A stretch of DNA of 45,251 nucleotides from Rhodospirillales bacterium (GTDB taxonomy: Bacteria > Pseudomonadota > Alphaproteobacteria > Reyranellales > Reyranellaceae): NCBI GenBank assembly GCA_013205335.1, contig JABMNB010000062.1, positions 1-45,251 of the forward strand. The letters are read 5' to 3'. How positions within the stretch are numbered: position 1 is the first letter of the stretch; each line of letters starts with the position of its first letter. A program made the position numbers and the translations under genes. Shown piece by piece: positions 17,527 through 26,780 of this stretch. The notes under the pieces are model-generated. The model was given only the letters and a program-made list of their open reading frames with translations, was not told the DNA's origin and did not search any database.

Positions 17527-18324
17527 ATGACCGCCGCGACCAATGCCGGACACGTCAATATCAATTCCGACCTGGGCGAAAGCTTCGGTCCGTGGGTGAT
17601 GGGCAACGACACCGAGGTCCTGAAGATCGTGGCCTCGGCCAATGTCGCCTGCGGCTTCCACGCCAGCGATCCGGTCGTGATGATGGATACGGTGAAGCTC
17701 TGCGCCCAGAACGGCGTCTCGATCGGCGCCCATCCGGGTTTCGCCGACCTTCAGGGCTTCGGCCGCCGCGTCATCAACCTCACGATCAAGGAACTCGAGG
17801 CCAACATCGCCTACCAGATTGGCGCCCTGCAGGCGATCGCCGCCCTCCACGGTGCCAAGGTTACCCACATGAAGCCGCACGGCATGATGGCCAACATGTC
17901 GGCCGAGAGCGTGGAAATGTCCGAGGCCATTGCGCGCGCGACCAAGGCGGTCGACCGTGACCTGATCTTCCTCGCCCAGGCCAACACCGAGCAGGGCAAG
18001 GCCGCCCGCAAGTTCGGTCTGCGGGTCGCCGAGGAGGTTTTCGCCGACCGGACCTACACCGATGCCGGTTTCCTGACGCCGCGCAAGGAAGCCAATTCGA
18101 TGATCAAGGACCCGGCCAAGGCGGTCGAGCATGTCCGCCGCATGGTCGACGGGCAGGCGATCTATTCCACTTCGGGCAAGCGCATCCCCTGTCAGGTCGA
18201 TTCCATCTGCGTCCACGGTGACGGCCCGACGGCCGTGACCGTCGCCAAGGCGGTCCGCGAAGGGCTGGAAGCGGCAGGGATCCGCATCGTTCCCCTGCCG
18301 GAGATGCCCAGTCTCCGTCGCTGA
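17527..18324 (+). CDS. pxpA: 5-oxoprolinase subunit A (LamB/YcsF family)
   Basis: The 265-residue product is a clear LamB/YcsF-family protein: NINSDLGESFGPW, ANVACGFHASDP, GAHPGFADLQGFGRR, VTHMKPHGMMANM and the C-terminal VDSICVHGDGP are all in place. It is the PxpA subunit of 5-oxoprolinase. GAGGGAG sits just before the ATG used; a start five codons earlier is less well supported. In many genomes pxpA lies in the same operon as pxpBC. Here it is on the opposite strand, diverging across a very short gap that must hold both promoters. Confidence 0.92.
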   Translation: MTAATNAGHVNINSDLGESFGPWVMGNDTEVLKIVASANVACGFHASDPVVMMDTVKLCAQNGVSIGAHPGFADLQGFGRRVINLTIKELEANIAYQIGALQAIAALHGAKVTHMKPHGMMANMSAESVEMSEAIARATKAVDRDLIFLAQANTEQGKAARKFGLRVAEEVFADRTYTDAGFLTPRKEANSMIKDPAKAVEHVRRMVDGQAIYSTSGKRIPCQVDSICVHGDGPTAVTVAKAVREGLEAAGIRIVPLPEMPSLRR

Positions 18325-18350
18325 GCGCCGGGGCGATCCGTCGCGCTGGC

Positions 18351-18378
18351 TTGTGGGCCGCTGCGTCGCCGCTATAGT
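18351..18378 (+). promoter_or_regulatory. Possible sigma-70-type promoter
   Basis: TTGTGG, a 16-base spacer and TATAGT lie 40 bp upstream of the molybdenum hydroxylase-like gene. The -10 box is close to consensus, the -35 box is moderate. It lies in the 93-bp gap after pxpA and would allow separate transcription of the next gene. Confidence 0.4.
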
Positions 18379-18417
18379 CCGCCCGACCCGGGATGGGTTT
18401 CGCGGCGGGAGTGGCGT

Positions 18418-20715
18418 ATGGCGGTGTTTGGCAAGGCTCAGTACATCAAGCGTGTCGAGGATGACCGGCTCCTGACCGGCACGGGCGGATTCACCGATAA
18501 CCTCTCGCGACCGAACGAGGCCCACGTGGTCCTCGTCCGTTCCCCGCATGCCCATGCAAAAATCGTCAAGATCGACACGACGGCGGCCAAGGCGGCGCCG
18601 GGCGTGGTCGCGGTCTTCACCTGGGCCGACATGGAAAAGGAAGGCGCCGGCAATTTCGCCTTCCCGGCGATGTTTCCGGCTGCCGACGGCAGCAAGCCCG
18701 AGATGACTCCGCGGCGCTCGCTGGCGCACGAGGTCGTCCGCTATGTCGGCGAAGCCGTCGTGGCCATCGTGGCCGACACGCGCGAGCAGGCGCAGGACGC
18801 CGTCGAACTGATCGACATCGACTATGAACAGCTCCCGTCGGTGACCGAGATCGAGGATGCGCTGAAGCCCGACGCGCCGCAGGTCTGGGCGGGCGCTCCG
18901 GGCAACATCGCGGGCTTCAACAAGTTCGGCGACCACGCCAAGGCGGAAGCGGCCTTCAAGGCCGCCGCCCACGTCGTCTCTCTCGACATCGTGCACCAGC
19001 GGCTGATCGTGAACGCCATGGAGCCGCGCGCCGTGATGGCGGAATGGGAAGGTGATCGCCTCATCGTCCATATCGGCAGCCAGAACCCCTCGGTTACGCG
19101 CGACACGCTGTGCGATGTCATCCTGAAGATGCCGAAAGACAAGGTGCGCGTCGTCGTGCGCGACATCGGCGGCGGCTTCGGCATGAAGGTCGGCATCCAG
19201 CCGGACGAGGCCGTCGCGGTCTGGGCCGCCAAGGTGTTGAAGCGCCCGGTGCGCTGGCGTGCCGAACGCGGCGAGGAATTCGCTGCGACCACTGCCGGCC
19301 GCGACCAGTTCCACAAGGCCTCGATGGCGTTCGACAGGGACGGCAGGATACTGGCGCTGCGCATGGAAGCCTTCGCCAATATCGGCGCCTATCCGTCGCG
19401 CGGCGGCGTGGTCATCCCGCTGTTCGTCGGGCCGAAAGTGACGACCGGCACCTACGACATTCCGATGGTCGATCTCAAGATCACCTGCGTCATCACCAAC
19501 ACCGCCACGATCGGCGCCTATCGCGGTGCCGGCCGTCCTGAGTGCATCCTCAACCTCGAGAGGCTGATGGACACGGCGGCGCGCCAGATCGGAATGGACC
19601 CTGCGGAACTGCGCCGGCGCAATTTCGTGACGCCCGCGCAGATGCCCTACACAACGGCGATGGGCGAGAAGTACGACTCGGGCGACTTCAATCTCTTCCT
19701 CACCAAGACGCTGGAGGCGGCCGACTGGAACGGCTTCGACGTTCGCAAGGCGGAGGCCGAGAAGCGCGGCAAGCTCTACGGCCGTGGCCTCGCTTCCTAC
19801 GTCGAATGGACCTCGGCCAACGTCATGAACGAGATGGCGCATTACGAGGTCAAGGAGGACGGCAAGGTCGTGATCTGGATGGGCACCCAGGGCATGGGGC
19901 AAGGGCTGCAGACCAGCTTCACCCAGCTCGCCTCGGAGCTGCTCGGCATCGATCCGGCGAACATCGAGATCGCCATGGGCGATTCCGATCGCGTAGGCGG
20001 CGTCGGCTCGATGGGCTCGCGCTCGGCCTATATCGGCGGCTCGGCCGTGCTGAGCGGCAGCGAGAAGCTGGTCGACAAGGGCAAGGAACTCGCCGCCGAC
20101 GCGCTGGAGGCGGCCACCGCCGACATCGTCTACTCGGCCGGGCGCTTCACCATCACCGGCACCGACCGCGGCATTGGCCTCGGCGAGCTGGCGGCGAAGC
20201 AGCCCGACAAGCGGATCTTCATCGAGAACGTGAATACGGTCGACGGGATCGCCTGGCCCAACGGCGCCCATGTCGGTGAAGTCGAGATCGATCCCGATAC
20301 CGGCATGGTCGAGCTCAAGCGCTATACGACGGTCGACGACGTCGGCAAGCCGCTGCACCGCCCGATCGTATTCGGCCAGATCCATGGCGGTTGCGCCCAG
20401 GGCATCGGCCAGGCGCTGCTGGAAGAGAACGTCTACGACCGTGAGAGCGGTCAGCTCGTCACCGGGTCGTTCATGGACTATGCAATGCCGCGCGCCGGGA
20501 CCTTCCCCAACTTCAACAACCAGCTCGACGACTCGGTGCCGGCCAAGAGCAATCCGATCGGCGCCAAGGGCGTGGGCGAGTCCGGTACCGTCGGTTCGAC
20601 GCCCACGGTGATGAACGCGATCATGGACGCGCTGTGGCCGCTCGGCGTGCGCAACATCCAGATGCCGGCCACGCCGCAGCGCGTCTGGCTGGCGATCCAG
20701 GCAACGAGGAAATAA
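18418..20715 (+). CDS. Xanthine dehydrogenase-family molybdopterin-binding large subunit, orphan
   Basis: The 765-residue product is a large subunit of the xanthine dehydrogenase/CO dehydrogenase superfamily. It has the N-terminal a/b hammerhead part, then GGFGMKVGIQPDE, GAYRGAGRPE, GTQGMGQGLQTSFTQ and the C-terminal GAKGVGESGTVGSTP, whose Glu (E721) corresponds to the catalytic base of the family. The CoxL-specific AYxCSFR loop of true Mo-Cu CO dehydrogenases is not present; the aligned loop is GAYRGAGRP, so it is a general aldehyde/purine-type or uncharacterised hydroxylase. The FAD-binding medium and the [2Fe-2S] small subunits, normally adjacent, are missing. It may use subunits encoded elsewhere or have another electron path. 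Confidence 0.85.
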   Translation: MAVFGKAQYIKRVEDDRLLTGTGGFTDNLSRPNEAHVVLVRSPHAHAKIVKIDTTAAKAAPGVVAVFTWADMEKEGAGNFAFPAMFPAADGSKPEMTPRRSLAHEVVRYVGEAVVAIVADTREQAQDAVELIDIDYEQLPSVTEIEDALKPDAPQVWAGAPGNIAGFNKFGDHAKAEAAFKAAAHVVSLDIVHQRLIVNAMEPRAVMAEWEGDRLIVHIGSQNPSVTRDTLCDVILKMPKDKVRVVVRDIGGGFGMKVGIQPDEAVAVWAAKVLKRPVRWRAERGEEFAATTAGRDQFHKASMAFDRDGRILALRMEAFANIGAYPSRGGVVIPLFVGPKVTTGTYDIPMVDLKITCVITNTATIGAYRGAGRPECILNLERLMDTAARQIGMDPAELRRRNFVTPAQMPYTTAMGEKYDSGDFNLFLTKTLEAADWNGFDVRKAEAEKRGKLYGRGLASYVEWTSANVMNEMAHYEVKEDGKVVIWMGTQGMGQGLQTSFTQLASELLGIDPANIEIAMGDSDRVGGVGSMGSRSAYIGGSAVLSGSEKLVDKGKELAADALEAATADIVYSAGRFTITGTDRGIGLGELAAKQPDKRIFIENVNTVDGIAWPNGAHVGEVEIDPDTGMVELKRYTTVDDVGKPLHRPIVFGQIHGGCAQGIGQALLEENVYDRESGQLVTGSFMDYAMPRAGTFPNFNNQLDDSVPAKSNPIGAKGVGESGTVGSTPTVMNAIMDALWPLGVRNIQMPATPQRVWLAIQATRK

Positions 20716-20725
20716 CGGGCGGGAG

Positions 20726-21967
20726 ATGAAACAGCGTATCTTCGGCTGGATCTCCATCCTTTTTGGAATCGTCCTTTCGCTCGTCGCGCTCGAAGTCACG
20801 GCGATTGCCTGGCTCTACGTGGAAGACGGCCGCTACACGCCGGCGCCGGAGCTGTTCGATCGCACGCAGAACACCTACGTGCGCGACGCCACCAAGGGAA
20901 CGGCATGCCGCTACGTCGACACGCTCTTCCCGCATCCCTATGTAGCGTTCGTTCATCACGCGAACCCGCCGTGCGGCCTGCCGTGGGTCAACAACGTCGG
21001 CCTGTTCGGCGACGACTTTCCGGTGATCAAGCGCACCGATCGCTACGTCGTGATGCTGACCGGCGGTTCGGTCGCTTCGCAGCTGGGGCAGAACGCGCCG
21101 CCTCCGGCGCCCCGATATTTCGAGGAAGAACTCAACAACAAGTACATCAGCCCGAACGGCAAGCCGTTCCTTGTCCTGAACGGCGGTGACGGCGCCTGGA
21201 AGGAGCCGCAGCCCTTCATCCTGTTTGCGCTCTATGCCTCGTCGGTCGACGCGGTGGCGGTCCTCGGCGGCTTCAATGAGCATTATTTCTTCTGGCCAGG
21301 ATTCAGCGAACGGCTGGAGCGTCCGCTCAGCAACTTCCTGGACGTGAACCCCTTCGTGGCCGACGAGAATTTCGGTGATGCGGCGATCGGCTGGGTCATG
21401 GGACGGATCGCCGGCACGTTGGCGCTGAATCCGGTCCTCGGCCATTCACATGCCGCCTACATGGTGGTGCGGGGAATCGAGCAGGCTGCCAAGGGCAAGG
21501 ACATCTTCACGTCGACCAAGAAGACGACGCTGAACAGCATCTTCAACATGCCCGAGGAGATCAGGCGGGACTACAGGCTCGCCTTCGACGTCCAGCTCGG
21601 GCTCTACCAGAAGTACGTGAAGGCCACGATCGCGGTGGCGCGCGACAACAACGTGAAGTCGGCCTATTTCATCCAGCCGGCGCCAGCCATCGGCAAGGAG
21701 CTGACCGAGGAGGAGAAGCGGGTCGTCGGCGATCTCGCCTATCGCGACATGTACAAGAACATCGCTGCGGGACTGATGTCACTGCGCGACGGCGGCGCGC
21801 CGATCTTCGATCTGTCGCAGATCTTTGCCAAGGAGAAGGGGACGATTTACGCCGACCACATCCACTATGCCCGGGATTCCGCTCATGAGAGCCTCGGCAA
21901 CCGGATCGTTGCCGCCCGTATGGGAGAGATCCTGGCGGAGACCTGGGGACTGCAACGCAAGCCCTAG
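20726..21967 (+). CDS. Membrane-anchored SGNH-hydrolase-like protein
   Basis: The 413-residue protein starts with one membrane helix (about residues 7-31) and continues as a soluble, presumably periplasmic domain. MLTGGSVASQLG, VLGGFNEHYFFW and YADHIHYARDSAHESLGNRI line up in order with blocks I (GxS), III (GxN) and V (DxxH) of SGNH/GDSL hydrolases, so an esterase or acyl-transfer role is plausible. Overall similarity to a named group was not recognised. It starts 10 bp after the molybdenum hydroxylase-like gene and is probably in the same transcript. It is the last gene before the formate dehydrogenase island. Confidence 0.6.
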   Translation: MKQRIFGWISILFGIVLSLVALEVTAIAWLYVEDGRYTPAPELFDRTQNTYVRDATKGTACRYVDTLFPHPYVAFVHHANPPCGLPWVNNVGLFGDDFPVIKRTDRYVVMLTGGSVASQLGQNAPPPAPRYFEEELNNKYISPNGKPFLVLNGGDGAWKEPQPFILFALYASSVDAVAVLGGFNEHYFFWPGFSERLERPLSNFLDVNPFVADENFGDAAIGWVMGRIAGTLALNPVLGHSHAAYMVVRGIEQAAKGKDIFTSTKKTTLNSIFNMPEEIRRDYRLAFDVQLGLYQKYVKATIAVARDNNVKSAYFIQPAPAIGKELTEEEKRVVGDLAYRDMYKNIAAGLMSLRDGGAPIFDLSQIFAKEKGTIYADHIHYARDSAHESLGNRIVAARMGEILAETWGLQRKP

Positions 21968-22088
21968 GAGAGGCCGCGGCGGGATGCCTGGGGATTGCAC
22001 GCAGGGGTAGGCCCACAAATTTGAGTTATTCTCCAAATACCTGTTGATTTACGGTTCCTGTCGAGTTTCACTCACCGATACGCCCTGT

Positions 22089-22113
22089 AAAAAAAGAAGC
22101 AGCAAACTGCTTC
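22089..22113 (-). terminator. Intrinsic-terminator-like hairpin on the minus strand in the fdnG leader
   Basis: On the minus strand, GAAGCAG-TTTG-CTGCTTC forms a perfect 7-bp stem with a 4-base loop and is followed directly by seven T. That is a textbook rho-independent terminator for leftward transcription. On the plus strand the same hairpin lies in the 5' leader of fdnG, 28 bases before its start codon, with the run of A in front. No minus-strand gene to its right would need it. Confidence 0.55.
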
Positions 22114-22141
22114 ATGGGCAGCATTAGGGATGGAGTGAAAC

Positions 22142-25100
22142 ATGGCCGTTACGCGTCGGCAATTCATGAAGGTGAGCGCTGCCGGCCTCGCCGCTTCTTC
22201 CGTTGGGGCGCTGGGCTTCATGGGCGCAGGCGAAGGTCTCGCGGCTGGCGTACGGCCCTTCCGGCTCGAAAAGGCGACCGAGACCCGCAACACCTGCCCC
22301 TACTGTGCGGTGGGCTGCGGTGTCCTGGTCTACTCGTCGGCCGACGGCGCGAAGGACTCCAAGGCGCGGGTCGTCCACATCGAGGGCGATTCGGACAACC
22401 CGATCAATCGCGGCACACTCTGCGCGCGCGGCGCGGCGTCGCTGGGCTTCGCCAACAGCGTCAATCGCCTCCAGTATCCGGTGCACCGCAAGCCGGGCTC
22501 CGACAAGTTCGAGCGCGTGAGCTGGGAATTTGCGATGGAGCGCATCGCCAAGCTCGCCAAGGAAGACCGCGACAAGAACTTCATCGCGAAGAATCGCGAC
22601 GGCGTCACGGTCAACCGCTGGGTGAGCACCGGTTTCCTCGCCGGCTCCGCCTGCAGCAACGAGGCAGGTTATCTCACCTACAAGGCCATCCGGTCGACCG
22701 GCATACTGGCCCTGGAGAACCAAGCACGAATATGACACGGACCGACGGTGGCCAGTCTGGCCCCGACCTTCGGCCGCGGTGCGATGACGAACTCGTGGAA
22801 CGACATCAAGAACGCCGATGTAGTCCTGATCATGGGCGGCAACGCCGCCGAAGCCCATCCTTGCGGCTTCAAGTGGGTGACGGAGGCGAAGGCCAACAAC
22901 GGGGCCAAGCTGATCGTGGTCGATCCGCGATTCACCCGGTCGGCCGCAGTTTCGGACCTCTATGCGCCGATCCGGCCGGGTACCGACATCGCCTTCCTGT
23001 CCGGCGTCATGCGGTACCTGCTGGGCAACGGCAAGATCCACCAGGAATACGTCAAGGCGTACACCAACGCCTCCTACATCGTGAAGGAAGGCTTCAAGTT
23101 CGAGGACGGGCTGTTTGCGGGCTATGACCAGTCGAGGAGGAGCTACGTCGATCGCTCGACGTGGGACTACGAGTTCGACGAACAGGGCATGGCGAAGGTC
23201 GACGAGACCCTGCAGAACCCGCGTTGCGCCCTCAACCTGCTGAAGGCCCATGTCGAGCGCTACACGCCCGAGATGGTCGAACGCATCTGCGGCACACCCA
23301 GGGACAAGTTCCTGAAGGTCTGCGAGCTGATCGCGACGACGGCCAACGGCGAGCGCTCGATGACCTCGCTCTACGCGCTCGGCTGGACCCAGCACACGAC
23401 CGGGGCGCAGAACATCCGCAGCATGGCCATGATCCAGCTCCTTCTGGGCAACATGGGCATCCCGGGCGGCGGCGTGAACGCGCTGCGCGGCCACTCCAAC
23501 GTGCAGGGCATCACCGACTTCGGGCTGCTCACGACCTCGACGCCGGGTTACCTTGTCCTGCCCAATGAGCGGGAGGCGACCTACGCAGACTACATGAAGG
23601 CGCGTGCCTTCAAGCCCATCCGCCCCGGCCAGACCAGCTTCTGGCAGAACTACGGGAAGTTCTTCGTCAGCCAGCAAAAGAGCCTGTTCGGCAAGGCGGC
23701 CACGTGGGAAAACGACTGGGCTTACGATTACCTGCCCAAGTTCGACACCGCCTACGACGTTCTCAAGATCGTCGACATGATGGCGGGCGGCCAGATGAAC
23801 GGCCTGTTCTGCCAGGGGCTCAACGTCATGATGGCGGCCCCCAACAAGGCCAAGGTTCAGGCGGGGCTGTCGAAGCTCAAGTGGCTCGTCATCATGGATC
23901 CGCTCGAGACCGAGACGGGGCGCTTCTGGGAAAACCACGGCGAGTTCAACAACGTCGATCCAAAGGCGATCCAGACCGAGGTCTTCCAGCTTCCGACCAC
24001 GGCCTATGCCGAGGACGAGGGGACATTCACCAACTCCAGCCGGGTGATCCAGTGGCACTGGAAGTCCGTGGAGGGACCGGGCGAATCGCGCAGCGACATC
24101 CAGATCATCGCCGATCTGCACAGCCGCCTGCGCGGGCTCTACTCGAAGGAAGGCGGCGCCTTTCCCGATGCGATCCTCAATACGACTTGGAACTACGCCA
24201 AACCCGCGCATCCCGAGCCGGTCGAACTCCTGAAGGAGATCAACGGCTACGCGCTGGAAGATCTGCCCGATCCGGCCGATCCCACCAAGGTGATGCTGAA
24301 GGCGGGCCAGTTGCTGCCGGGCTTCGCCGTTATGCGCGACGACGGCAAGACCTCGGGCAGCTGCTGGATCTACACCGGCGTCTATACCGAGGCCGGCAAC
24401 ATGTCGATGCGGCGCGACGCCAGCGACCCGAGCGGTCTCGGCGTCCATCCGAACTGGGGCTACGCCTGGCCGGCCAACCGGCGCATCCTGTACAACCGCG
24501 CTTCCGCCGATCCGGACGGCAAGGCGTGGAGCGAGCGCAAGAAGTACATCACCTGGAACGGCTCGCGCTGGGTCGGTGCGGACGTGCCGGACTATGCGCC
24601 GACCGTCGCGCCGGACAAGTCGGTCGGCCCGTTCATCATGAACCAGGAAGGCACGGCGAGGCTGTTCAGCCGCACCGCCATGCCGGACGGCCCGTTCCCC
24701 GAGCATTACGAGCCGATGGACGCCTACATCGCCAATCCACTGCATCCCAAGGTCACCACGAATCCGGTGGCACGGGTGTTCGCGGCCGATGCCAAGTCGT
24801 TCGGCACGCCCGACAAGTTCCCGATCGTGGCGACCTCCTATCGTCTCGCGGAGCACTTCCACTACTGGACCAAGAATGTCCACGACAACGCCGTGGTCCA
24901 GCCGGAGATGTTCGTCGAGATGGGCGAGCGGCTGGCCAAGGCGAAGGGCATCAGGAACGGTGACTGGGTCGAGGTGTCGAGCCAGCGCGGCATGATCAAG
25001 GCGAAGGCGTCCGTATCGAAGCGCTTCCGGCCGATCATGGTCGACGGCAAGCCCTGCGACGTGATCGGCCTGCCCATCCACTACGGCTTCGTGGGCATGA

Positions 25101-25234
25101 CGCGGAAATCCTATCCGCTCAACACGCTGACGCCCGCGGTCGGAGACGCCAGCACCAATACGCCGGAATACAAGGCGTTCCTGGTCGACGTGAAGAAAAC
25201 CACCCCGCCGGCCTCGCAGCCGGCCGTGGCCTGA
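22142..25234 (+). CDS. fdnG: Formate dehydrogenase-N type alpha subunit, selenocysteine-containing
   Basis: This is one gene of 1031 codons (1030 residues) with an in-frame UGA at codon 198 read as selenocysteine. The residues on each side (NQARI-Sec-HGPTVASLAPTFGRGA) match the active site of FdnG/FdoG exactly, so UGA is not a stop. The N-terminus is a Tat signal (TRRQFMK, residues 4-10, then a hydrophobic stretch), which sends the folded enzyme to the periplasm. C52, C55, C59 and C94 form the [4Fe-4S] site. The C-terminal domain binds the bis-MGD Mo cofactor. The enzyme oxidises formate to CO2 and passes electrons through the beta and gamma subunits to quinone. GGATGGAG precedes the ATG. An automatic caller would split it into two pieces at the UGA. 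Confidence 0.95.
22733..22776 (+). promoter_or_regulatory. Sec UGA codon and bacterial SECIS hairpin
   Basis: The UGA is followed by a hairpin. The upper stem GG-U-GGCC / GGCC-CC (22747-22764) has a bulged U and a five-base loop AGUCU containing the G-U pair of bases recognised by SelB. The lower stem CGG-a-CCGA (22738-22745) pairs with UCGG-CCG (22770-22776). The bulged U, loop GU and spacing from UGA agree with the Escherichia coli fdhF/fdnG SECIS. Confidence 0.85.
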
Positions 25235-25248
25235 TCGGGGAGGGTGAG

Positions 25249-26154
25249 ATGTCCGTGATGCAAGCCTTCGATCTCCGCCGCCGGTCCGCCTCCAGCGTGC
25301 CGCCGCCGGCTGCCGGCAAGCAGGCGGCAGTGCCTGTGGCCAAGCTGATCGACGTCAGCAAGTGCATCGGCTGCAAGGCCTGCCAGACCGCCTGCCTGGA
25401 GTGGAACCAGCTCGACCAGCCGATTGGCTACACCGACGGCACCTACGACAACCCCACCGACCTCACGACCGCCTCGTGGACCGTGATGCGCTTCACGGAG
25501 TACGAGCACGGCGACGATCTCGAATGGCTGATCCGCAAGGACGGCTGCATGCATTGCGACGACCCGGGTTGCCTCAAGGCCTGCCCGGCGCCGGGGGCCA
25601 TCGTTCAGTACACCAACGGCATCGTCGACTTCATCTCCGACAACTGCATCGGCTGCGGCTACTGTGTGAAGGGTTGTCCCTTCAATATTCCGCGCATCTC
25701 CCAGGTCACGAGCAAGGCCTACAAGTGCACGCTCTGCTCCGACCGGGTCGTGGTCGGGCAGGCGCCGGCCTGCGCCAAGGCCTGCCCGACCCAGGCGATC
25801 TACTTCGGAACCAAGGACGACATGATCGCCCACGCCGGCAAGCGCATCACCGACCTGAAGTCGCGCGGATACCAGAATGCCGGCCTCTACAATCCGCAAG
25901 GCGTGAACGGCACGCACGTCATGTACGTTCTGCAGCATGCCGACAGGCCGTCGCTCTATGCCGGCCTGCCGGACAACCCGCGCATCAGCCCGCTGGTCGG
26001 CATCTGGAAGGGCGTGATGAAGCCGCTCTCGCTCGCGGCGATCGCCTTCGCCGGCGCCTTCGGCCTCATGCACTACGTCACCAAGGGGCCCAACAAGGTC
26101 ACCGAGCATGACGAGGAGAAGGCCGCTGAGGTTGCCGGGAGTGACAAGGCATGA
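25249..26154 (+). CDS. fdnH: Formate dehydrogenase beta subunit, iron-sulfur
   Basis: The 301-residue product matches FdnH/FdxH. It carries four ferredoxin-like cysteine clusters: C39/C42/C45/C49 in CIGCKACQTACLEWNQ, then CMHCDDPGCLKACP, CIGCGYCVKGCPF, and a fourth including CTLCSDR and CAKACPTQAI. A single membrane helix near the C-terminus (about residues 260-282, PLSLAAIAFAGAFGL) anchors it to the gamma subunit. It moves electrons from the selenocysteine/Mo subunit to cytochrome b. It has no signal peptide of its own and would be exported with the alpha subunit by the Tat system. It begins 14 bp after fdnG, and its end overlaps fdnI as ATGA. Confidence 0.95.
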   Translation: MSVMQAFDLRRRSASSVPPPAAGKQAAVPVAKLIDVSKCIGCKACQTACLEWNQLDQPIGYTDGTYDNPTDLTTASWTVMRFTEYEHGDDLEWLIRKDGCMHCDDPGCLKACPAPGAIVQYTNGIVDFISDNCIGCGYCVKGCPFNIPRISQVTSKAYKCTLCSDRVVVGQAPACAKACPTQAIYFGTKDDMIAHAGKRITDLKSRGYQNAGLYNPQGVNGTHVMYVLQHADRPSLYAGLPDNPRISPLVGIWKGVMKPLSLAAIAFAGAFGLMHYVTKGPNKVTEHDEEKAAEVAGSDKA

Positions 26155-26780
26155 CTGTGCATACGAAGCCGGTAAGCCGCTACACGACAGCCGCCCGCAT
26201 CAATCACTGGATCACAGCAGTATCGCTGGTCCTGCTGGCGCTGAGCGGCATGGCGCTGTTCCATCCCTCGCTCTACTTCCTGACCTATCTGTTCGGCGGC
26301 GGGCAGATGACGCGCATCCTCCATCCGTGGATCGGCGTCGTGCTGGCCGTCAGCTTCCTCGGCCTGTTCCTCCGCTTCTTCATGCTCAACCTGTGGAACC
26401 GTGACGACACGGTCTGGATGAAGAACCTGGGTTCGGTGATCAACAACAAGGAAGAGGGGCTGCCCGAACTCGGCAAGTACAATGCGGGGCAGAAGCTCGT
26501 CTTCTGGGGCCAGTCGATCCTGATCTTCCTGCTGCTCGGCAGTGGCCTGGTCCTGTGGGACACCTACTTCGCGTCCTACACCACGATCGACCAGAAGCGT
26601 CTCTCGGCGGTGGTCCACGCGCTGTGTGCGATTGGCGCCATCCTGATCTGGATCGTGCACGTCTACGCCGCCATCTGGGTCAAGGGCACCCTGAGTGCCA
26701 TGACTCGTGGATCGGTCAGCGGCGGCTGGGCCTGGAAACACCATCGCAAATGGTTCCGCCAGGAAGTCGGCAAGCCCTGA
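26151..26780 (+). CDS. fdnI: Formate dehydrogenase gamma subunit, cytochrome b556
   Basis: The 209-residue product is the membrane cytochrome b of formate dehydrogenase-N, with four transmembrane helices. Likely haem ligands are in RINHWITAVSL, ILHPWIGVVLAV and the last helix VVHALCAIG...WIVHVYAAIW. The C-terminal MTRGSVSGGWAWKHHRKWF is typical of the family. It takes electrons from FdnH and reduces quinone, giving the complex its place in the respiratory chain. Its start is coupled to fdnH by a 4-base overlap and its end probably overlaps fdhE. Confidence 0.94.
   Translation: MTVHTKPVSRYTTAARINHWITAVSLVLLALSGMALFHPSLYFLTYLFGGGQMTRILHPWIGVVLAVSFLGLFLRFFMLNLWNRDDTVWMKNLGSVINNKEEGLPELGKYNAGQKLVFWGQSILIFLLLGSGLVLWDTYFASYTTIDQKRLSAVVHALCAIGAILIWIVHVYAAIWVKGTLSAMTRGSVSGGWAWKHHRKWFRQEVGKP

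Noticed and set aside
17494..20799. A minus-strand frame of 1101 codons opposite pxpA and the molybdenum hydroxylase gene
   Set aside because: Long antisense frames are common at this GC content. Both plus-strand genes have intact catalytic motifs, and the antisense product looks like the usual Asp/Gly/His/Arg-rich shadow.
22016..22023. CAAATTTG palindrome in the fdnG leader as a regulator site
   Set aside because: Only eight bases and self-complementary by AT content; no second copy or known motif supports it.
22142..22735. fdnG as a pseudogene broken by a stop codon
   Set aside because: The TGA is exactly at the known selenocysteine position, is followed by a SECIS, and the genome encodes SelA, SelB and tRNA-Sec next to it.
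22124..25081. A minus-strand frame of 985 codons opposite fdnG
   Set aside because: Antisense shadow of a well-supported gene. It has no family motifs, and the plus strand explains the codon bias.
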